DNA of 39,443 nt, from NCBI GenBank assembly GCA_046728975.1, contig JBKPFU010000089.1:1-39443 (forward strand). The letters run 5' to 3'. The number at the start of each line of letters is the position of its first letter. The first letter of the stretch is position 1. Below the pieces are notes generated by a model that saw nothing but the letters and a program-made list of their open reading frames with translations, was not told the DNA's origin and did no database searches. This DNA comes from JBKPFU01 sp046728975 (GTDB lineage Bacteria; Actinomycetota; Thermoleophilia; Gaiellales; Gaiellaceae). The position numbers and the translations under genes are program-made. Of the stretch, positions 36,097-39,443 are shown in pieces.

Positions 36097-36740
36097 CGGC
36101 TTGTCGCGTCTGCCAGCACGTCGTAGAGCGGTTCGAGATCGGGGCGCACCTCGCGGATCGCGGCGCGGTGCGCCTCCACCGTCTCCCAATCGCCGCGCTC
36201 GATCGGCCCCGTCAGTTCGAAGCCGTTCTCGATCGTCCGCCGCATGAGGGGGACGAGCGCCTCCGGCGGGGCGCCGGACGACTCGGCGAGAGCGGCGGCC
36301 GCGCGGTAGAGCGTGACGAGGTAGTTCGAGGCAATCGCCGCTCCCGCGTGGTAGAGCGGGCGCTTGGCGTCGTCGAGCTCGAACGGCACGAGGCCGAGCG
36401 TGCGCGCGAGCTCGAACCCGTGCGCGAGAGCTTCGTCGCTCTCGCCGCTGACGGCCGCGAACGCTCCATCCAGCTGTTCCGGTCCTCGCGCGCGCGTGAA
36501 GGTTTGGAGCGGATGCATGCTGAAGCGCCCTTGGTGCGGGTCGAGCGCCGAAAGCGGCGTTGCCCCGCTGACGTGGGCGACCCAGCCATGTCCGGGGGTC
36601 AGACCCCTGGCCACGTCCGCAATGGCCGCGTCGGGAACGCACAGCAGGTGCAACTCGGCATCCTCACGCAGCTCGACGCCGCGCTCCTCGAGGCGCGCCG
36701 CGACGGCCGATCCGACCCGGCCGCGGCCGATGACATTCAC
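36093..36740 (-). CDS. Rossmann-fold DUF2520 protein of the pantothenate operon
   Basis: A 215-residue protein with an N-terminal NAD(P)-binding fold (VNVIGRGRVGSAVAARLEERG; GxGxxG read as GRGRVG) and a helical DUF2520 C-terminal domain (FSMHPLQTFTRA, LYHAGAAIASNYLVTLYRAAA, MRRTIENGFELTGPIERGDWETVEAHR). This gene type sits next to panC in actinobacteria, for example Rv3603c as I recall. It may be a ketopantoate reductase-like or accessory enzyme, but this is not proven. GTG 36740 gives the cleanest Rossmann start; TTG 36752, in frame with GGAG 7 nt upstream, is an alternative. REP copy C lies inside the gene and encodes part of VARGLTPGH. Confidence 0.85.
   Translation of the reverse strand: MNVIGRGRVGSAVAARLEERGVELREDAELHLLCVPDAAIADVARGLTPGHGWVAHVSGATPLSALDPHQGRFSMHPLQTFTRARGPEQLDGAFAAVSGESDEALAHGFELARTLGLVPFELDDAKRPLYHAGAAIASNYLVTLYRAAAALAESSGAPPEALVPLMRRTIENGFELTGPIERGDWETVEAHRAAIREVRPDLEPLYDVLADATSR
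36595..36631 (+). repeat. REP-like copy C inside the DUF2520 gene
   Basis: The perfect palindrome GGGGTC-A-GACCCC (36595-36607) is followed by TGGCC and, after a gap, CCGCAATGGCC. By hand alignment it matches copy B at 27 of 37 positions. Compared with copies A and B the outer pair of the first stem is G-C instead of A-T, a two-base change that keeps the pairing. It is read in frame by the DUF2520 gene on the minus strand. Chance similarity cannot be fully excluded because the encoded residues also fit the protein family. Confidence 0.55.
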
Positions 36741-36791
36741 GCTTGTGACCAAACCGGTGCTCCAGCTCCGTAATGGATGCCAGGCACGGGC

Positions 36792-36797
36792 AGTGTA
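36792..36797 (-). promoter_or_regulatory. Predicted -10 box of the pantothenate operon
   Basis: TACACT on the minus strand would start transcription near 36785, giving a leader of roughly 33-45 nt that contains GGAG motifs. This is a conventional leadered promoter, in contrast to the divergent gene at 36840. No clear -35 was seen. Confidence 0.4.
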
Positions 36798-36827
36798 GTA
36801 GCCGACACGTACCAGACCGCGACGCCG

Positions 36828-36833
36828 TAGACT
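36828..36833 (+). promoter_or_regulatory. Predicted -10 box of the holin-family gene
   Basis: TAGACT ends 6 nt before GTG 36840, the arrangement expected of a leaderless transcript. The same hexamer precedes fmdB at 37262-37267. Confidence 0.5.
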
Positions 36834-36839
36834 GATCGC

Positions 36840-37223
36840 GTGTACTTCGTGATCCGGCTGGCGATCGCGTGGGGGATCAACCTCGCCGCGCTGTGGCTGG
36901 CCGATGCGATCTTCGACGGCGTTCGGATCGACGGGTTCTGGGCGTTCGCGATCGGCGCGGCGGTGCTCGGGATCGCGAATGCGATCATCAAGCCGATCCT
37001 CACACTGGTGACGCTTCCGTTGATCATCCTGACGCTCGGGCTGTTCCTGCTCGTGATCAACATCGCAATGGTCGCCCTCGCCGAGTGGATCGCCCCCGAC
37101 TTCTCGATCGACGGCTTCTGGACCTACGTGGGGACTGTGATCGTGGTCTGGCTCGTCAACTGGATCGGCCAATCGGCCGCGGAGGAGCTGGAATCCCGCG
37201 GCGCCAGGCCGTATCCGGCCTGA
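36840..37223 (+). CDS. Phage-holin-family (four-TM) membrane protein
   Basis: A 127-residue protein with four hydrophobic segments: VIRLAIAWGINLAALWLAD, FWAFAIGAAVLGIANAII, LVTLPLIILTLGLFLLVINIAMVALAEW, and FWTYVGTVIVVWLVNWIG. The core ANAIIKPILTLVTLPLIILTLGLFLLVINI is the defining text of the chromosomal four-TM phage-holin-IV-like family (split here: ANAIIKPILTLVTLPL then IILTLGLFLLVINI). Despite the name these are ordinary housekeeping membrane proteins of unknown role and do not indicate a prophage. GTG 36840 is fixed by TAGACT upstream. It stands as a single gene between the pantothenate operon and fmdB. Confidence 0.88.
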   Translation: MYFVIRLAIAWGINLAALWLADAIFDGVRIDGFWAFAIGAAVLGIANAIIKPILTLVTLPLIILTLGLFLLVINIAMVALAEWIAPDFSIDGFWTYVGTVIVVWLVNWIGQSAAEELESRGARPYPA

Positions 37224-37261
37224 TCGCCGCACACCGTTTGCCGCGCGTCCGGAGGCGTGCC

Positions 37262-37267
37262 TAGACT
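37262..37267 (+). promoter_or_regulatory. Predicted -10 box of fmdB
   Basis: TAGACT ends 9 nt before ATG 37277. A short GAGG (37271-37274) lies in between but is too close to the ATG for a normal Shine-Dalgarno, so a leaderless message is likelier. Confidence 0.45.
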
Positions 37268-37276
37268 CCCGAGGCG

Positions 37277-37489
37277 ATGCCGATCTACGAGTACGTTTGC
37301 ATGGAATGCGAGTCGCACTTCGAGGAGCTCGTTCGGAACGGTCACGACCCTGACTGTCCCGAGTGCGGCGCCGAGAACGTGCGAAAGCAGTTCTCCGTGT
37401 TCGCCACTCACGGCACCGCCGAGCAGCAACCGAGCTTCGGCGGATCCCCGTCGGGCGGTTGTTGCGGCGGTAGCTGTGGCTGCGGCTGA
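37277..37489 (+). CDS. FmdB-family zinc ribbon protein
   Basis: A 70-residue protein beginning MPIYEYVCMECESHFEEL, the standard FmdB start, with a zinc ribbon of CMEC and CPEC pairs. The C-terminus is Gly- and Cys-rich (GGCCGGSCGCG), which is also common in the family. FmdB proteins are small putative regulators or zinc-binding adaptors; the name derives from a formamidase regulator and the function here is unknown. The 3' end overlaps the uracil-DNA glycosylase gene by 14 bp, pointing to a shared transcript. Confidence 0.92.
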   Translation: MPIYEYVCMECESHFEELVRNGHDPDCPECGAENVRKQFSVFATHGTAEQQPSFGGSPSGGCCGGSCGCG

Positions 37490-38138
37490 GCCGCTCCGGC
37501 CGATCGAGCTCGACGCCTTCGAGCGGTCCGTTGCCGCGTGCACGAAGTGCCGGCTGGCCGAGGGCCGAACGCAGGTCGTGTTCGGCTTCGGCAACCCGCA
37601 CGCCGACCTCATTTTCGTCGGCGAGGCGCCGGGGTTCCACGAGGATCAGCAGGGGCTCCCGTTCGTGGGCCAGGCGGGCAAGCTGCTCGACACCCTGCTG
37701 GCCGGGATCGGGCTCGAGCGCAGCCAGGTCTACATCGCCAATGTCTTGAAGTGCCGCCCTCCCGGCAATCGCGACCCTGCGCCCGACGAGATCGAGGCGT
37801 GCGAAGGCCATCTGTTCCGGCAGATCGAGCTGATCGAGCCGACGGTCGTCGCGACGCTCGGCAACTTCGCGACGAAGCTGCTCTCGGGGAAGCCGACGGG
37901 GATCACCCGCGTCCACGGGCAGGAGCAGGAGACGACGATCGGCGGGCGCAAGGTGTTGCTCTACCCGCTGTACCACCCGGCGGCGGCGCTGTACACGCCC
38001 GCGATGCTCAGAGTGCTGGAGGACGACTTCCGCAGGCTGCCGGAGCTGATGGGCCGCTCGCTCGACGCACAGGAGCCGACCGGGCCGACGCTCGTGGCGC
38101 TTGCGCCGGAGCCGGCCGTTCAGCTCGGCCTCTTTTAA
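37476..38138 (+). CDS. Family 4 uracil-DNA glycosylase (Fe-S type)
   Basis: A 220-residue glycosylase that removes uracil from DNA at the first step of base excision repair. Motifs: CTKCRLAEGRTQVVFG with the first two iron-sulfur Cys residues, the active-site motif GEAPGFHEDQQGLPFVGQAG, ANVLKCRPPGNRDPAPDEIEAC with the other two Cys residues, and YPLYHPAAALY with the second catalytic motif (HPA). The four Cys residues, CxxC and CxnC, identify the 4Fe-4S family 4 enzyme. GTG 37476 inside the fmdB reading frame is the best start; no Shine-Dalgarno is evident. The C-terminal tail ends QLGLF, which resembles a beta-clamp-binding peptide (QLxLF type). Confidence 0.94.
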   Translation: MAAAEPLRPIELDAFERSVAACTKCRLAEGRTQVVFGFGNPHADLIFVGEAPGFHEDQQGLPFVGQAGKLLDTLLAGIGLERSQVYIANVLKCRPPGNRDPAPDEIEACEGHLFRQIELIEPTVVATLGNFATKLLSGKPTGITRVHGQEQETTIGGRKVLLYPLYHPAAALYTPAMLRVLEDDFRRLPELMGRSLDAQEPTGPTLVALAPEPAVQLGLF

Positions 38139-38193
38139 GGGAGGGTCTGGCGAAATACAACGCTGAGCCGCCGGAACGCGCTGGAACGGTGCA

Positions 38194-38217
38194 AGGCTGC
38201 GTCCTCGGTCGCAGCCT
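38194..38217 (+). terminator. Hairpin after the uracil-DNA glycosylase gene
   Basis: AGGCTGCG (38194-38201) and CGCAGCCT (38210-38217) form a perfect 8-bp stem with an 8-nt loop, about 55 nt after the UDG stop. There is no T-run, so termination is uncertain. The remainder of 38139-38361 includes the probable missing 5' end of the next gene. Confidence 0.4.
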
Positions 38218-38361
38218 CCGGCTCCTAGTATCACGACGCTCCCGCGTCCTTGCCTCGCACCGCCCAGCCCGCCCCGGCGACGAGCGGGATTCCGCCAACC
38301 CCTCCTAACGATCGAAGACCGCGTCCGCTCGGCCCTGCTCGGCGACCCGCACGTCACGAGC

Positions 38362-38895
38362 GTGGAGCTGATCGGCTCGCGCGCCGCGGGGACGGCGGGC
38401 GACTTCTCCGACTGGGACTTCGCAGTCGAGGTCGACGATTTCGACGCAGTAGCGGCCGGGCTGCCAACGCGGCTCGCGGGGCTCGATCCCCTGGCCGAGC
38501 AATGGGACCGGCTCAGCGAGTACTGGACGTACATGCTCATCCTCCACGGGCCGGTGAAGATCGACCTGCTGTTCCTGTCCGAGCCTCACGAGCTCGAGCC
38601 GCCGTGGGAGCCCAGCGCCGCAACACTCGAGGCGATCGACCGCCACTTCTGGGACTGGTTCGTCTGGCTCCGCTCGAAGGACGCGGCCGGGAAGAGAGAG
38701 CTGCTTGCCGAAGAGCTGGACAAGCTGTGGCGACATATCCTCCGCCCGCTCGGCGTGGCCTCCGCGCCGGCGTCGCTGGATGAAGCGTTGTCTTCCTATC
38801 TCTCCGCGCGTGCGGCGATGGAGGAACGGCTCGGGGTCGAGGTGTCCCGGCGGCTCGAGCGGGAAGTGGTCAGGGCGTGGCCCGGGCCGAGCTGA
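38362..38895 (+). CDS. Nucleotidyltransferase-fold protein (start uncertain)
   Basis: A 177-residue product from GTG 38362, with the polymerase-beta-type nucleotidyltransferase motif IGSRAAGTAGDFSDWDFAVEV (GS followed by DxD spacing; residues about 4-24). A later Asp in VKIDLLFLSEP can serve as the third metal ligand. The C-terminal helical region (HFWDWFVWLRSKDAAGKREL) resembles aminoglycoside- or lincosamide-type nucleotidyltransferases, but the substrate is unknown. The same frame upstream to about 38308 still reads like the family's first helix (EDRVRSALLGDPHVTSVEL), yet no ATG, GTG or TTG opens it. Either a rare start codon or an upstream frameshift is likely. The 3' end overlaps tsaE by 19 bp. 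Confidence 0.75.
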   Translation: MELIGSRAAGTAGDFSDWDFAVEVDDFDAVAAGLPTRLAGLDPLAEQWDRLSEYWTYMLILHGPVKIDLLFLSEPHELEPPWEPSAATLEAIDRHFWDWFVWLRSKDAAGKRELLAEELDKLWRHILRPLGVASAPASLDEALSSYLSARAAMEERLGVEVSRRLEREVVRAWPGPS

Positions 38896-39344
38896 CCTCG
38901 TCTTCTCCGGAGCAAACCGAGCAGATCGCCGGCCGGCTCGCGCAGGCGCTGCGCGTCGGCGACGTCGTGACGGTTTCGGGGGAGCTCGGCAGCGGCAAGA
39001 CGACGTTCGTTCGCGGCGCGTGCCGGGTGCTCGGCGTCGACGTCCCCGTCACCAGCCCGACCTTCACCGTCGGCCACCGCTATCGCGGCTCGCCTGACGT
39101 GTCTCACCTCGACCTGTTCCGTTTTCAGGGGCTGTCGCCGGCCGAGTGGGGCGACCTCGAGCCCTACTTCGACAACGCGATCTGCTTCGTCGAGTGGCCC
39201 GAGGCCGGCGCCGGCGTCCTGCCTCCCGCGCGTGTATCGGTACGTTTGGGGCACGTGGATCCCGAGCGGAGAACGATCGCCTTCGAGAGCCCGGAGCCGT
39301 CTCTGATCGACCAAACTGTCGGTGATGCTGACGCTCGCGTTTGA
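38877..39344 (+). CDS. tsaE: tRNA threonylcarbamoyladenosine biosynthesis ATPase TsaE
   Basis: A 155-residue ATPase that drives the TsaB-TsaD-TsaE complex making t6A37 on ANN-decoding tRNAs. Motifs: SGELGSGKTTFVRGACRVLG (Walker A), VTSPTFTVGHRY, and the family signature HLDLFRF with a later CFVEWPE. Length matches the family. GTG 38877 lies within the nucleotidyltransferase gene (19-bp overlap) and gives a normal N-terminus. tsaB begins inside its 3' end. The tsaE-tsaB order is widely conserved. Confidence 0.95.
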   Translation: MARAELTSSSPEQTEQIAGRLAQALRVGDVVTVSGELGSGKTTFVRGACRVLGVDVPVTSPTFTVGHRYRGSPDVSHLDLFRFQGLSPAEWGDLEPYFDNAICFVEWPEAGAGVLPPARVSVRLGHVDPERRTIAFESPEPSLIDQTVGDADARV

Positions 39345-39443
39345 TACCGCGACGGGCGTCGCCACGAGTGCGCTCGTCCGCGATGGAGACGTGCTCGCCG
39401 AGCGCGCGTCGCGCGCGGCCCGGGTGCTCGCCGACGTCGACGA
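39325..39443 (+). CDS. tsaB: tRNA threonylcarbamoyladenosine biosynthesis protein TsaB (5' part)
   Basis: The first 39 codons are present and the gene runs off the window. MLTLAFDTATGVATSALVRDG is the typical ASKHA-fold start of TsaB (LAIDTST-like motif here LAFDTAT). ATG 39325 is preceded directly by an in-frame GTG at 39322, and either could be used. It overlaps tsaE by 20 bp. TsaB is the scaffold partner of TsaD in t6A synthesis. Confidence 0.88.
   Translation, partial: MLTLAFDTATGVATSALVRDGDVLAERASRAARVLADVD

Noticed and set aside
36840..37223. Phage holin as evidence of a prophage
   Set aside because: This four-TM family is chromosomal and widespread, and no lysin, terminase, capsid or integrase gene is nearby.
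38145..38155. GAGGGTCTGGC after the UDG gene as a reverse-oriented REP
   Set aside because: It lacks the second half of the dyad and has no adjacent GGCC stem.

Overview
The window looks like a chromosomal segment of a high-GC actinobacterium, most plausibly class Thermoleophilia (Gaiellales or Solirubrobacterales type) or a related soil or metagenomic lineage. Supporting signs are strong G/C bias at third codon positions, many GTG and TTG starts, the actinobacterial orders polA-rpsA-coaE and DUF2520-panC-panB, a PPi-type 6-phosphofructokinase, and TANNNT promoters a few bases before the start codon. The class assignment is an inference from gene content. Almost every base is coding, and most neighbouring genes touch or overlap.

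Layout. 1-3354: end of a peroxidase-like protein, a membrane-anchored spermidine-synthase-like protein, and convergent pfkA. 3398-3481: tRNA-Leu(CAA). 3593-9166: a complete branched-chain amino-acid ABC importer, livKHMGF, with its promoter and a hairpin between livK and livH. 9163-11618: a LarA-like DUF2088 protein with a GNAT acetyltransferase. 11644-17666: polA, an alpha/beta hydrolase, rpsA, coaE and a lytic transglycosylase. 17658-20356: an operator-controlled operon of a ribbon-helix-helix-type protein, a 40-residue ORF, a DUF4097 protein and an MFS exporter. 20353-25949: DUF1360 protein, uvrB, a large secreted LTD/PASTA protein and two small GlsB-like membrane proteins. 25946-30174: metallophosphoesterase, small membrane proteins, an AI-2E-type permease, a PH-domain protein and an ABC exporter. 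30183-30756: a REP element and its RAYT transposase. 30780-33617: uvrA. 33622-36752: small membrane proteins and the pantothenate operon DUF2520-panC-panB. 36840-39443: holin-like protein, FmdB zinc ribbon, family 4 uracil-DNA glycosylase, nucleotidyltransferase, tsaE and the start of tsaB.

How it works together. DNA repair and replication (polA, uvrA, uvrB, UDG), translation (rpsA, tsaE/tsaB, tRNA-Leu) and cofactor synthesis (coaE, panB, panC) are interleaved with transporters. No prophage, CRISPR array or classical insertion sequence is visible.

The main points worth following are these. (i) A RAYT transposase has a REP element directly upstream and two further dispersed copies, one inside the pantothenate-operon DUF2520 gene with a compensated hairpin base pair. 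(ii) At least 14 genes have a TANNNT box 6-12 nt before the start codon, implying pervasive leaderless transcription. (iii) Several divergent pairs appear to share back-to-back or overlapping -10 boxes. (iv) Four convergent pairs end on the same shared CTAG. (v) An AT-rich, multiply palindromic operator precedes the RHH-microprotein-DUF4097 operon.
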